Assembly (NCBI RefSeq): GCF_001612745.1
Contig: NZ_BDBA01000012.1
Coordinates: forward strand, 1 to 64,000
Length of the DNA: 64,000 nucleotides
Direction of reading: 5' to 3'
DNA from: Nocardia amamiensis NBRC 102102
GTDB taxonomy: Bacteria > Actinomycetota > Actinomycetes > Mycobacteriales > Mycobacteriaceae
Shown: piece after piece, positions 17,543 to 26,198 of the stretch
Numbering within the stretch: the first letter of the stretch is position 1
Layout: the number at the start of each line of letters is the position of its first letter
Notes under the pieces: generated by a model
Database searches by the model: none
Told to the model about the DNA's origin: nothing
Seen by the model: the letters and a program-made list of their open reading frames with translations, nothing else
Program-made: the position numbers and the translations under genes

Positions 17543-18415
17543 CTAGCGGTTGTTGTACTGGTAGAAGCCCGCCCCGGTCTTCTTGCCGAGCAGCCCGGCC
17601 TCGACCATACGCATGAGCAGCGGCGGGGCCGAGTACAGCGGCTCCTTGAACTCCGCGTACATCGAGTCCGCGATGGACTTCACGGTGTCCAGGCCGACCA
17701 GGTCGGTCAGCGCCAGCGGGCCCATCGGGTGGGCGCAGCCGAGCACCATGGCCTTGTCGACGTCCTCCTTGGTGGCGAAGCCGGATTCCACCATGCGGAT
17801 GGCCGACAGCAGGTACGGCACCAGCAGCGCGTTGACCACGAAGCCGGAGCGGTCGGCCGAGCGCACCACCTGCTTGCCGAGCACCTCCCCGGCGAAGGCC
17901 TCGGCCCGCACGGAGACCGACTCGCTGGTCTTGAGCGTGGTGACCAGCTCGACCAGCGGCAGCACCGGGACCGGGTTGAAGAAGTGCATGCCGACCACGC
18001 GCTCGGGGTTCGCCGTGGCGACCGCGATCTTCATGATCGGGATGGAGGAGGTGTTGGAGGCCAGCACCGCCGACGGGTCGGTGACGACCTTGTCGAGTTC
18101 GGCGAAGATGCTCGTCTTCACCTTCTCGTCCTCGAGCACCGCCTCGACCACCAGCTGGCGGTCGGCGAAGTCGCCCAGGTCGGAGGTGAAGCGCAGCCGC
18201 CATGCGGCCTGTTCGCGCTCGCGCTCGGTGATCTTGCCGCTGCTCACGCCACGATCGAGGGACCGCAGGATGCGCGCACGGCCCGCGGCAGCTAGTTCGC
18301 GGGTCTGCTCGTACACCAGCACGTCGACGTGCGCGCGTGCACACACCTCCGCGATTCCTGCGCCCATCTGTCCGGCGCCGATGATCCCGACGCGTTGGAT
18401 CTTTTCGCTGCTCAC
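17543..18415 (-). CDS. fadB2: 3-hydroxybutyryl-CoA dehydrogenase (FadB2-type)
   Basis: 290 residues. The N-terminal NAD fold has GIIGAGQMGAGIAEV, the middle carries SNTSSI and the catalytic His region GMHFFNPVPVLPLVE (about 145-160), and the C-terminal helical domain ends KKTGAGFYQY. It oxidises (S)-3-hydroxybutyryl-CoA to acetoacetyl-CoA with NAD(P). In M. tuberculosis fadB2 is next to icl1, and the same pairing is seen here with aceA upstream on the same strand. Inverted copies of a 137-bp palindromic element lie on both sides of the gene. Confidence 0.93.
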   Translation of the reverse strand: MSSEKIQRVGIIGAGQMGAGIAEVCARAHVDVLVYEQTRELAAAGRARILRSLDRGVSSGKITEREREQAAWRLRFTSDLGDFADRQLVVEAVLEDEKVKTSIFAELDKVVTDPSAVLASNTSSIPIMKIAVATANPERVVGMHFFNPVPVLPLVELVTTLKTSESVSVRAEAFAGEVLGKQVVRSADRSGFVVNALLVPYLLSAIRMVESGFATKEDVDKAMVLGCAHPMGPLALTDLVGLDTVKSIADSMYAEFKEPLYSAPPLLMRMVEAGLLGKKTGAGFYQYNNR

Positions 18416-18587
18416 GTCCCGCTCCTGCTGGGTTGTCTGGCTCTGGGGTGGCTGGTCTGCGAAGGTGCCGCTCCGGTGTGAGCGAACGCCCTTCGATGGT
18501 CCAAGGTATAGGGATGCCCTCCCCGCCGGGGCTGTTCAGCGGGGAGGGCAGTACACCCCTACCGGAGTAGAGGATGGTCGGTATTCA

Positions 18588-18724
18588 CTGTGTTTGATTT
18601 GCAGCACCTGCGGCGCTGCGTGTTCGCGGCCCCGGGAAGTCTCGCGTCCGAGCGACCGAGACTCGCGCCTACGGCGCATGCGCTTCGGTCACTCGGATGC
18701 GAGACGGGCCGCGAACGGCGCTCG
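18588..18724 (+). repeat. 137-bp palindromic repeat element, copy 2 (between aceA and fadB2)
   Basis: Inverted relative to copy 1 and the same length. Differences cluster in the loop and as transitions, and paired positions of the stem tend to stay complementary (GTTCGCGGCC with GGGCCGCGAAC). It lies in the 384-bp gap between aceA and fadB2; the rest of that gap carries the fadB2 leader and no gene. Confidence 0.85.
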
Positions 18725-18799
18725 ATAGCCTCGCGCGTTCTGGTTGAGTCAGCCACGACGCTCACGGCTTTCGATTCCGCATGAGGGGGGTCGCCCAGC

Positions 18800-20089
18800 T
18801 CAGTGGAACTGGCCCTCTTCGGTGGAGCCCTTGAGGGCGGCCGTCGAGGTGTTCGGGTCCACGGTGGTGGCGATGGTGTCGAAGTAGCCGGCGCCGACCT
18901 CACGCTGGTGCTTGATGGCGGTGAAGCCACGCTCGGCGGCGGCCTTGAACTCGCGCTCCTGCAGGTCGACGAAGGCGGTCATGCCCTCGCGGGCGTAGCC
19001 GTGGGCCAGGTCGAACATGCCGTAGTTGAGCGAGTGGAAGCCGGCCAGGGTGATGAACTGGAACTTGAAGCCCATCGCGCCGAGCTCACGCTGGAACTTC
19101 GCGATGGTCGCGTCGTCCAGGTGGGCCTTCCAGTTGAAGGACGGCGAGCAGTTGTAGGCCAGCAGCTGGTCCGGGAACTCGCCACGGACGGCCTCGGCGA
19201 ACTTGCGCGCGACCTCGAGGTCCGGCACGCCGGTCTCCATCCAGATGAGGTCGGAGTAGGGGGCGTAGGCCTTGGCGCGCGCGATGCAGGGCTCGGTGCC
19301 GTTCTGCACACCGAAGAAGCCCTCGGGGGTGCGGGTGCCGTCCAGGAACTCACGGTCGCGCTCGTCGACGTCCGAGGTGATCAGGGTGGCGGCCTCGGCG
19401 TCGGTACGGGCGATGATCACCGACGGAACGCCGGCGACGTCGGCGGCCAGACGCGCGGAGGTCAGGGTGCGGATGTGCTGCTGGGTCGGGATCAGCACCT
19501 TGCCGCCCAGGTGGCCGCACTTCTTCTCGGAGGCCAGCTGGTCCTCCCAGTGCACACCGGCGGCGCCGGCGGCGATCATGGCCTTCTGCAGCTCGTAGGC
19601 GTTCAGCGCGCCACCGAAGCCGGCCTCGGCGTCGGCGACGATCGGGGCCAGCCAGTTGGAGACGGAGGTGTCGCCCTCGACCTTGGCGATCTCGTCGGCG
19701 CGCAGCAGCGCGTTGTTGATCCGGCGGACCACGGCCGGAACCGAGTTGGCCGGGTACAGCGACTGGTCGGGGTAGGTGTGGCCGGAGAGGTTCGCGTCAC
19801 CGGCGACCTGCCAACCGGACAGGTAGATGGCCTTCAGGCCGGCGCGGACCTGCTGGACCGCCTGGTTGCCGGTGAGGGCGCCGAGGGAGTTGATGTAGTC
19901 CTCGTTGTTGACGAGATCCCACAGGATCTCCGAGCCGCGGCGAGCGAGCGTGTGCTCCTCGACGACGGTGCCCTGGAGCTTCACCACCTGCTCCGCGGTG
20001 TAGTTACGGGTGATGCCCTTCCAGCGCGGGTTGGTGTCCCAATCCTGCTGGATCTCCGCAGCGGTCTTCGGGGTGCCGGTGGTCGACAT
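18800..20089 (-). CDS. aceA: Isocitrate lyase
   Basis: 429 residues, the usual length of the short bacterial and mycobacterial ICL1 form. It contains the active-site loop with KKCGHLGGK (about 190-198), the metal-binding [11 protein letters not shown], and NCSPSFNW near 312. It cleaves isocitrate to glyoxylate and succinate for growth on acetate and fatty acids. ATG 20089 is chosen for its site GGAAGTGGAG and because [17 protein letters not shown] is the family N-terminus; the frame extends upstream without homology. RamB-like boxes lie about 190-220 bp upstream. Confidence 0.97.
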   Translation of the reverse strand: MSTTGTPKTAAEIQQDWDTNPRWKGITRNYTAEQVVKLQGTVVEEHTLARRGSEILWDLVNNEDYINSLGALTGNQAVQQVRAGLKAIYLSGWQVAGDANLSGHTYPDQSLYPANSVPAVVRRINNALLRADEIAKVEGDTSVSNWLAPIVADAEAGFGGALNAYELQKAMIAAGAAGVHWEDQLASEKKCGHLGGKVLIPTQQHIRTLTSARLAADVAGVPSVIIARTDAEAATLITSDVDERDREFLDGTRTPEGFFGVQNGTEPCIARAKAYAPYSDLIWMETGVPDLEVARKFAEAVRGEFPDQLLAYNCSPSFNWKAHLDDATIAKFQRELGAMGFKFQFITLAGFHSLNYGMFDLAHGYAREGMTAFVDLQEREFKAAAERGFTAIKHQREVGAGYFDTIATTVDPNTSTAALKGSTEEGQFH

Positions 20090-20277
20090 CTGTGACTCCA
20101 CTTCCTCGTTCAGTCGAATGCCCAACGCTCGAGCTGGCAGACAACTCGAACTGCTGGAGCGGCAATTCGCAGGCTTGCTAGTGCCTGGGGGTGTACTTCC
20201 ACACGATGGCACACGAAGAAATAGGCGTCTACCTGTTGCTAATGCGAATCTGAGCTAGGTTTCCTACCCTCTTTGCT

Positions 20278-20308
20278 AACTCTGCAAAATTTGCCACCGA
20301 ATTGCAAA
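20278..20308. promoter_or_regulatory. Putative RamB sites upstream of aceA
   Basis: AACTCTGCAAA (20278-20288) differs by one base from the core AACTTTGCAAA of the RamB box known from Corynebacterium glutamicum, and a second TTGCAAA follows at 20302. A RamB homologue is encoded at 60349..61755. RamB is a known regulator of glyoxylate-cycle genes. Confidence 0.45.
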
Positions 20309-20592
20309 GGTCAAATCTACCCACCGGTAGCCCTGACGTGCGGTTTTAGCGTAACGCTCGTACTGTTAGCGGACCGCCAGCGGGGCACGCATGACACGTC
20401 CACCCATTCCCGGCTGTGAGCACCTTCACAAGTCCCCTGTGGTGCGCATCACCGGTGGGCAGCGGCCGGAATCGCGGGGTTCCAGCCGACCCAACCACCC
20501 ATGCCGAGCAAGAGCATGTACGCAGGGGTACCAAGAGGAATCGCTCGGGCCGCGGAGTTCTTTCCGCGTGCGGCCGTTCGATGTGCCGCCTC

Positions 20593-20796
20593 TCAGTCGG
20601 GACTTCCCCACAGACGATGCTGTCGCGCCGAGTCCGGGGTGATGCGTCCAGCCGCGACCAATACCTCGAACGCGGCGCGCTTGCGCGCGCAATCGTGCTC
20701 CCGATGCAACTGCATGGCGCGATGGGCGTCGACGATCGTCAGCGGTTGCTCCGGTCGATCGCACGCCCAGGCCTTCGGCCACACCACCGGGCGCAT
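20593..20796 (-). CDS. Small conserved hypothetical protein
   Basis: About 67 residues with a natural-looking core, TIVDAHRAMQLHREHDC followed by RKRAAFEVLVAAGRITPDS. Short proteins of this pattern occur in nocardioform actinobacteria and have no assigned function. The start (ATG 20796) is uncertain. The competing + strand frames here are arginine-rich shadows. Confidence 0.35.
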   Translation of the reverse strand: MRPVVWPKAWACDRPEQPLTIVDAHRAMQLHREHDCARKRAAFEVLVAAGRITPDSARQHRLWGSPD

Positions 20797-20926
20797 CGAG
20801 CAACGCCCTCGGCCGGGCTTGCCGACGGGGCCGGGGCGGCGCGGCCGACTGACCGGCCACACACACGCCACCCCCGACCATCGCGCACACACCAACCCCG
20901 ACCACAGCGAGAACACTCTCCACTAC

Positions 20927-21118
20927 GTGCCACGCGCACACGGCCGCTCGCCTGAGAGTGGGGGCCAATGCGTTGAGGTTGCCTGGCAGGATAGTGGCCG
21001 CGTCGGCGTCCGCGACTCGAAGAGCCCGACTGGCTCGGCACTGGTCTTCACTCCAGGCGCGTGGGACGCCTTCACCGCTGGCGTGGTCAGCGGCGAGTTC
21101 AACCGCCCGAACGCCTAG
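20927..21118 (+). CDS. DUF397 domain protein, possibly truncated at the N-terminus
   Basis: 63 residues from GTG 20927. The core SGGQCVEVAW...GRVGVRDSKSPTGSALVFTPGAWDAF is a clear DUF397 domain. The usual start of the domain (W-K-S-S-x-S) is replaced by HGRSPESGG, so the first strand may be damaged. DUF397 proteins normally sit beside an XRE/DUF5753 gene; none is next to this one. The flanking 20797-20926 holds nothing else I can support. Confidence 0.55.
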   Translation: MPRAHGRSPESGGQCVEVAWQDSGRVGVRDSKSPTGSALVFTPGAWDAFTAGVVSGEFNRPNA

Positions 21119-21142
21119 TCGGCCCGCGCTGTCTGATGTGGA

Positions 21143-21526
21143 TCAGGCAGCGCGCGCAGCGTAGTTGGGGGTGAGGGCGCTCATCGTGCACAACCAGGCG
21201 CCGTCCTCGCGGACGAACACCTCGGTGACCCACTCATCGGAGCTGAACGGCTCACCGCGCCAAGCTCCTTTGTTCGTCCCGTGCGCGAGGATCACCGCCA
21301 CCTCACCGAATACCCGCACTTCAAGCAGTTCGAACTCCATCTCCGAATGGGTCAGATCGCCGGAGGCGACGAGCGACAGGAACGTTTCCCGGTCGCCGGG
21401 GCCACCTTCTGGGCCGGTCAATATCCAGTCGGAGGTGGCGAAGCTGCCGATGGAGTCGGCATCGTTGGCGACAATCGCCGCCGCCCATTTGTCGAGCAGA
21501 GCCTGGAACCCAGTCTTGTCATCCAT
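21143..21526 (-). CDS. SnoaL-like / nuclear transport factor 2 family protein
   Basis: 127 residues. The pattern GFQALLDKWAAAIVANDADSI, then FATSDWILTGPEGGPGDRETFLSLVASGDL and the C-terminal strands DEWVTEVFVREDGAWLCTMSALTP, match the SnoaL/NTF2 fold (DUF4440-like). Such proteins bind or isomerise small molecules; no substrate can be assigned. ATG 21526 begins the domain; the frame is open further upstream, where it reads through a TPR-like remnant. Confidence 0.75.
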   Translation of the reverse strand: MDDKTGFQALLDKWAAAIVANDADSIGSFATSDWILTGPEGGPGDRETFLSLVASGDLTHSEMEFELLEVRVFGEVAVILAHGTNKGAWRGEPFSSDEWVTEVFVREDGAWLCTMSALTPNYAARAA

Positions 21527-21794
21527 ACGCCAAGGATCGACCGATCCGCTGCTCCTGTCTTGTACGAATGGAACTACCTGGAATATCGCAGCCCTCACAG
21601 CCGAGGCCGGGCATTTGATCGTGTCGGGTGCGCGGCACGGGTGACCCCGCCGGTCGGCGGACACCAACGAGCGAATACCTTCCCCAGCGCACCACTTCGA
21701 AACGCCACGATCCACAGTAGGAAAATGGTTGCTGCCGAGCGGTCCGACAACAGCCATTTCTCTACGTTCGAAGATCACATCCGTTCGCGCGCAG

Positions 21795-21905
21795 TGATTC
21801 CTAGGAACGGCGGGCTGGTAACCACGTTCGGCCTCGCCATAGTCGCCCCGGAGCTGAGCGAGAATACCCAACTGGTGGTGGCCGGTAGCCATGCCGGTGC
21901 TGGCC
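21795..21905 (-). pseudogene. TPR-repeat gene remnant
   Basis: The minus frame encodes MATGHHQLGILAQLRGDYGEAERGYQ (given in parts: HHQLGILAQLRGDY and EAERGYQPAV), one typical repeat of the NB-ARC/TPR proteins common in Nocardia. No neighbouring repeat or remaining domain is present, so this is a fragment. Confidence 0.4.
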
Positions 21906-21992
21906 CCGGCCGCCCCACCAACGGGAAACCGGTCTTTTCACCGCTAAGATCGGCGGTTCCATCAAAGCGGTATCGAATCAGGATTGCCAACA

Positions 21993-22448
21993 ATGACTTT
22001 CAATCCGCAGTCGCAGCGGCGGGCGTACCAGCAGGCGCAGGTGTGGGTGCCGGAGGAGGCGGGCGAGAACAGGCTGGGGCTGGCTGCGGTAGCGGACAGC
22101 TTGCTGGTGTTGTTCGTCGGTCTCGGTGTCTCTCAGCGCGTCTTTCCCGGCACCGATGGCGCTCTGGCGTTTCTCGCGGGCTGGGTCGTGTGTGTGCTCG
22201 CGCTGTCCTTCGTCAACCATGTGGTCGGCACGCTGCTGTTTCGCGGTAGTGCCGCCAAGCTCCTGTTCGGCATGCGCGTGCTGCGATGGAAGGACGGGCG
22301 ACGTCCACGCTTCTGGCAGACGCTGTGGCGGTGGCTGTTCGGCTTCGTTCTCATCGCCTTGCAATACATCTTGGAGGGCGAGAGCGTCGGGCAGGCGTGT
22401 GGTCTGCGCACTGTGCGCAGGCGTGATGAGCTGCGCCAGACGCCGTGA
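21993..22448 (+). CDS. RDD family membrane protein
   Basis: 151 residues with an RDD-like layout: helix 1 (LGLAAVADSLLVLFVGLGV), helix 2 (FLAGWVVCVLALSFVNHVV), then the conserved cytosolic stretch AAKLLFGMRVLRWKDGRRP and a last helix. RDD proteins are small integral membrane proteins, some linked to ion transport; the role here is unknown. ATG 21993 is preferred; TTG 21984 is in frame. Confidence 0.75.
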   Translation: MTFNPQSQRRAYQQAQVWVPEEAGENRLGLAAVADSLLVLFVGLGVSQRVFPGTDGALAFLAGWVVCVLALSFVNHVVGTLLFRGSAAKLLFGMRVLRWKDGRRPRFWQTLWRWLFGFVLIALQYILEGESVGQACGLRTVRRRDELRQTP

Positions 22449-22617
22449 ACGCCACACTGGCATGCATCCATGGGCACCAGAATTGGGGGCATAGACCTGA
22501 TAGCGCCCGGTTCGCGGGTCTCCTAGAGTCGGTCGTGCCGTCTACGGCGGATCGATGCTGTGCGCCATATTCGTTGCACCCGTGGGTAGTCCAGAGAGCT
22601 GCATAGAAGGAAAATCC

Positions 22618-23055
22618 GTGAAAACACGTACGTTGCTCGGTGCTGTGGTTACCGCGGCGGCTGTGTCGATGGCAGGCAACGCGGTTGCCGCTGCCGCGCC
22701 GGCGCAGATCGCGAATCAAGATCCGGCCGAGTATCTGGTCGGCGACACTGTGTATTTCGCCTACGCCAGTTCGAACTGCGCCATCCGGCCGAACGGTAAT
22801 GTGGGGTGCGATATCCCATTCGGCACGAACCTGTACGGCTTCACCGTCTACGACCTCTCCATCGATCTGCCGTTCCTGCCCGCCCATCCGACCTTCGGCC
22901 TGGTCGGTGCACACGGCCGCGCGGGCAGCCAACCTATCGCAGGCACTATCAACTACGCGGGCGCCAGCTGCACCGGCGGCGGCCGAGGCGCGCTGACCTG
23001 CACCTCGAAGGGCCACAGCTTCAGCTTCGGCTGGTCGGGCACCCAGATCAGCTGA
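22618..23055 (+). CDS. Secreted protein of unknown function
   Basis: 145 residues from GTG 22618, which has AGAAGGA upstream. A Sec signal peptide is clear: KTR, then the hydrophobic LLGAVVTAAAVSMAG, with cleavage near the AAAAP at about 27. The mature part has four cysteines (NCAIRPNGNVGCDIP and CTGGGRGALTC), so two disulfides are likely after export. I do not recognise a family. The 300 bp after it (23056-23355) hold no gene I can support. Confidence 0.7.
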   Translation: MKTRTLLGAVVTAAAVSMAGNAVAAAAPAQIANQDPAEYLVGDTVYFAYASSNCAIRPNGNVGCDIPFGTNLYGFTVYDLSIDLPFLPAHPTFGLVGAHGRAGSQPIAGTINYAGASCTGGGRGALTCTSKGHSFSFGWSGTQIS

Positions 23056-23355
23056 CGACGGTCCGGATGTCCACCGGCACCAGGCGCTTGTTGGAGACGA
23101 TGACCGCTGCGGGGCATGGCGTTTGCAACGTTCATGCAACCCCCTCCCCGTGTCTGGTCTCGACTGACCGTGCCGCGTCACAGTGTGCAAAAAGACAGAT
23201 GCCACCAAATCAGAGGTCGATAATGCGTTGTCTGGAACTGCCCGATGGTGTGCCGATGAACCACGAAGACCATGGGTGCGGCCGCCACACAACGATCTGG
23301 TCGCACGAGTGACCGACGGGGTGCGACGGCTGCCGGCACCGGCAGGAGAGGACTG

Positions 23356-23808
23356 GTGACACCGAGACCAGACCAAGGCACGCTTCCGGATCGGGAGGCG
23401 CTATTGGCGGCGTGCCGTGGTTGGCCGCCGCCAACCGACAGCCCGATCCTGGCGGCGGCCATTGAACTGGCGGAGCTGCACGAAATACGGATGAGCCGAC
23501 CGGACGGTGACGCATGGCAGCTTGATCGGGCACGGCTGCGGTGGACAGCTGCCATCGACCACCTGGTCGCCTCGAGCACACCGGCGCCGTCTTCGGATGC
23601 ACCTTTGCACACCGAGACACTCGGACAGATCATCGACCGAATGGCCCAGCTCACCGCACTCGCGTTCGCCATGCTGATCGACGGACTGGAGACCGTCTTC
23701 CACGACGTCCACACCCAGCTCAACGATCTGGCACAGGGCTATGAAGATCTCGCCGCCGAAGTGCTCGCCGGAACGAGGCGCCTACCTGTTCGTGACCCCA
23801 GCCGATAG
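23356..23808 (+). CDS. DUF4254 family protein
   Basis: 150 residues. The pattern ILAAAIELAELHEIR...AIDHLV...LHTETLGQIIDRMAQ...LNDLAQGYEDLAAEVLAGTRRLP matches DUF4254 and closely parallels the second copy at 56323..56763 (HTETVGMVIDRLAQ, LALGYEDLAYEVAAGVRRLP). GTG 23356 is chosen because AGGAGAGGA is just upstream. Function unknown; it is one of two diverged paralogues in this window. Confidence 0.65.
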   Translation: MTPRPDQGTLPDREALLAACRGWPPPTDSPILAAAIELAELHEIRMSRPDGDAWQLDRARLRWTAAIDHLVASSTPAPSSDAPLHTETLGQIIDRMAQLTALAFAMLIDGLETVFHDVHTQLNDLAQGYEDLAAEVLAGTRRLPVRDPSR

Positions 23809-23919
23809 TGCCGACTCCGTTGATCGCACGGCTCGCCCAGCTGTGCGACCGAACGGTGGACTACCAGCCGAACAATGCACGATTCCGGCAGCGAGAGAGA
23901 TGCGAGGAATCCAGCAGCA

Positions 23920-24816
23920 TCAGGCCGGGTGCGCGGTGCGCCAATGTTCGGCGATGTCGATTCGCCGGGTAATCCACACCTGGTCGTAGGACTGCACATG
24001 GTCGAGCAAGCGCTCCAGGGCTGCGGTGCGGGCGGGACGTCCGATCAGGCGGCAGTGCAGCCCGATCGACAGCATCTTCGGGCTGCCTTCCGCGCCTTCC
24101 CGGTAGAGCACGTCGAATGCGTCGCGGACGTGGGCGAAGAACTGCTCGCCGGTCGGGAAGCCCGCGGGCGAGGCGAAGCGCATGTCGTTGGTGTCGAGGG
24201 TGTAGGGCACCACCAGGTGGTCGCGGTCGTGCACGCGTACCCAGTACGGGAGGTCGTCGGCATAGGAATCGGCGTCGTAGACGAACCCGCCGTGCTCCAC
24301 CACCAGCTCCCTGGTGTGCGGCGAATCGCGCCCGGTGTACCAGCCCAGGGGTGCGGCGCCGGTCAGGTCGGTCAGGATGCGCACGGCCTCGGCCATGTGC
24401 GCGCGTTCGGTGTCGCGGTCGGTCAGCTGGTAGGACCTCCAGCGCAGCCCGTGGCAGGCGATCTCGTGGCCGAGTTCCCGGAAAGCGGCCACCGCCTCCG
24501 GGTTGCGCTGCAGGGCGCGGGCGACGGCGAAGACGGTCAGCGGCAGCCCGCGGCGTTCGAAGACGCGCAGCACTCGCCATAGTCCAGCGCGGGAGCCGTA
24601 CTCGTAGAGCGATTCCATGCTCATATGCCGGTTCGGGAACGCTTCCGCGGGTGTCATTTCCGACAGAAACGTCTCAGAATGTGCGTCCCCGTCGAGCACG
24701 TTGTTCTCGCCGCCCTCCTCGTAGTTGAGCACGAACTGGATCGCGATCCGCGCGTCGCCCGGCCACTTCGGGTCCGGCGGGTTCGGGCCGTAACCGACGA
24801 AATCCCGCTCGCTCAT
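23920..24816 (-). CDS. puuE: Allantoinase PuuE-type polysaccharide-deacetylase-fold protein
   Basis: 298 residues. The N-terminus DFVGYGPNPPDPKWPGDARIA and the NodB-fold core (VNYEEGGEN, HGLRWRSYQLTDRDTE, GWYTGRDSPHTRELV, DSYADDLPYW) match PuuE, the metal-independent allantoinase of Pseudomonas. It should open the hydantoin ring of (S)-allantoin to allantoate, the substrate of allantoicase, whose gene lies just upstream. Its ATG overlaps the stop of a 47-codon ORF that also overlaps the allantoicase stop, so all three are coupled. It is the last gene of the purine operon. Confidence 0.88.
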   Translation of the reverse strand: MSERDFVGYGPNPPDPKWPGDARIAIQFVLNYEEGGENNVLDGDAHSETFLSEMTPAEAFPNRHMSMESLYEYGSRAGLWRVLRVFERRGLPLTVFAVARALQRNPEAVAAFRELGHEIACHGLRWRSYQLTDRDTERAHMAEAVRILTDLTGAAPLGWYTGRDSPHTRELVVEHGGFVYDADSYADDLPYWVRVHDRDHLVVPYTLDTNDMRFASPAGFPTGEQFFAHVRDAFDVLYREGAEGSPKMLSIGLHCRLIGRPARTAALERLLDHVQSYDQVWITRRIDIAEHWRTAHPA

Positions 24817-24956
24817 ACCTGGACCTCGCTAACGCGAGGCTCCGGCACCAGCGAGTGCCCGGCCCGTCCGCTGCGCTCCCCCATGGCCTGCGCCTCACCG
24901 GCGCCCGGCTCCGGCACCAGCGAGTGCCCGACTGCATCGATGACACGCCCGCTCAT
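24813..24956 (-). CDS. 47-residue bridging ORF between alc and puuE
   Basis: It starts with an ATG that overlaps the alc stop (ATGA) and ends with a TGA that overlaps the puuE start (ATGA). The product is two copies of a 22-residue unit with the shared core GHSLVPEP, encoded by a 68-bp-spaced direct repeat. I know no homologue. It may exist only to carry ribosomes across the gap, or may be a decayed duplication of the puuE leader. Confidence 0.4.
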   Translation of the reverse strand: MSGRVIDAVGHSLVPEPGAGEAQAMGERSGRAGHSLVPEPRVSEVQV

Positions 24957-25930
24957 GCGCCGAGCTCTCCGTACAGCCGCAACCGCGCCAGTCCACCGTC
25001 GGGGTAGATGTCAAGGCGGACCTCTTCCACCGACGCGGCCATCGGTGCGATCGGGAACCGGTGTCTGGTGTCGGGCTGTAGCGCGGTGCGCGGCAACAAC
25101 TCCAGTTCGGTGCCGTCGGCGGTGCGGCCGGTGAGCCGAGCCGCGCCCGGGTTGTTGCCCAGGAAGTAGGAGGTGTCCAGCTCGGCGAGGCGGATCAGTC
25201 CCGGCCCGGCCAGACGGATACGCACCCAGTCGTTGCCCTCGTCCCTGCGGCGGGCGGTCTCCCAGCCGTCGCCCATGGACCGGGCCAGGCCGGGATAGAG
25301 CAAGTGGTTGGGCGAACTGTAGAAACGGTTGGAGCAGTCCAACACCAGTGCGCCGTTCTCCAGTGCGGCCAGGTCCAGCGGCCCGAGGCCGAGCAGACGC
25401 GGATCGGGTCTTCCCTCGCCGTGCACCCGCAACCGCGCCACACCGCCGTCGGGATGCATGGTCAGCTTCACGTGCGTCCAGCGTTTCTCGTTCTCGACGG
25501 TGAACAGGTTGCGGCGGTCGCCAGCGACCGGGGAACGGTCGATCAGGATCACCCAATCATCGCGTGCGGCAATGGTTTCCGCCGGAGGATAGTCCTCGAT
25601 CTCCAGCGCCGACACCGAAACCGCGGGCGGGTAGTTGCCCGAGAACCACGCGGTGTCGACCATGATGCCGCGGATCACGCCCGGCACGCCCAGCCGCACG
25701 ATCGCGGAATCGTCGCCCGGCTGCCCGCGGTGCCTGCGGGTCTCCCAGCCGTCGTAGATCTGACCCTTGTGCCCGAAGGTGGACGGCCGGTGCTCGGCGG
25801 GGCCGGGATTGATCAAATTCTCCTTCTCGGCGAAGAATTCGTCATCGGCCCAGATCACCGAGCCGCCGAGCGGGCGGACCGCCAGATCGGGCAGCAGCAT
25901 GAACTCGTCGTCCTCGACGCCGTCGTGCAT
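24953..25930 (-). CDS. alc: Allantoicase
   Basis: 325 residues, made of two related beta-jelly-roll modules (each with DGWET(A)RR and a following RLG/LAGPG-I-R segment), as in allantoicase. It hydrolyses allantoate to ureidoglycolate and urea. ATG 25930 is chosen for the site AGGAGGCGCG and the family start (FMLLPDLAVRPLGGSVIWADDEFF). A GTG at 26044 would add 38 residues and would overlap the stop of the preceding small ORF. It is followed without gap by a 47-residue ORF and puuE. Confidence 0.92.
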   Translation of the reverse strand: MHDGVEDDEFMLLPDLAVRPLGGSVIWADDEFFAEKENLINPGPAEHRPSTFGHKGQIYDGWETRRHRGQPGDDSAIVRLGVPGVIRGIMVDTAWFSGNYPPAVSVSALEIEDYPPAETIAARDDWVILIDRSPVAGDRRNLFTVENEKRWTHVKLTMHPDGGVARLRVHGEGRPDPRLLGLGPLDLAALENGALVLDCSNRFYSSPNHLLYPGLARSMGDGWETARRRDEGNDWVRIRLAGPGLIRLAELDTSYFLGNNPGAARLTGRTADGTELELLPRTALQPDTRHRFPIAPMAASVEEVRLDIYPDGGLARLRLYGELGA

Positions 25931-26040
25931 CGCGCCTCCTGGGTCTTCGCGGGACGCCCGCACCTGGTCGGGGCGATGAGGCGCTCCGCGATCGGCCACG
26001 CCTTCGGCGTCGTCCGGAGCCGCACCGTTCGGTAGGCCGC

Positions 26041-26124
26041 TCACAACTTCGCCTCGTTGGCGCTCGGCTCCGTCGTGCGCGGCCGCGCCCTGCGTCCCAG
26101 GTTCACTCGCTGACGCTCCATCAC
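26041..26124 (-). CDS. 27-residue bridging mini-ORF 2 (upstream of alc)
   Basis: GTG at 26124 overlaps the stop of mini-ORF 1, and its own TGA overlaps a GTG in frame with allantoicase. The product (ERQRVNLGRRARPRTTEPS...) is arginine-rich and aligns with mini-ORF 1 (RQRVNRGCRALPRTMELS), so the pair is a diverged tandem duplication. No RBS-based evidence for independent translation. Confidence 0.35.
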   Translation of the reverse strand: MMERQRVNLGRRARPRTTEPSANEAKL

Positions 26125-26198
26125 GACTGCACCTCGCCGACACTCAGCTCCATCGTGCGCGGCAGCGCCCTGCATCCCCGATTCACTCGCTGCCTCAC
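26121..26198 (-). CDS. 25-residue bridging mini-ORF 1 (after DUF6986 gene)
   Basis: GTG at 26198 overlaps the stop of the DUF6986 gene (GTGA) and the TGA at 26121 overlaps the next mini-ORF start. Together with mini-ORF 2 and the extended alc frame it leaves no untranslated base between the DUF6986 gene and alc. Whether the peptide matters is unknown. Confidence 0.35.
   Translation of the reverse strand: MRQRVNRGCRALPRTMELSVGEVQS

Noticed and set aside
20187-20204. GTG-N8-CAC (GlxR-like) site upstream of aceA
   Set aside because: Matches only the minimal core and lacks the flanking T/A of the consensus; too weak to list as a site.
20090-20212. 41-residue N-terminal extension of isocitrate lyase
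   Set aside because: No homology in the extension, and ATG 20089 has a strong ribosome-binding site and the family N-terminus.
20416-20955. + strand ORF upstream of the DUF397 gene
   Set aside because: Composition is that of a shadow; the opposite strand carries the more natural small protein and the aceA promoter region.
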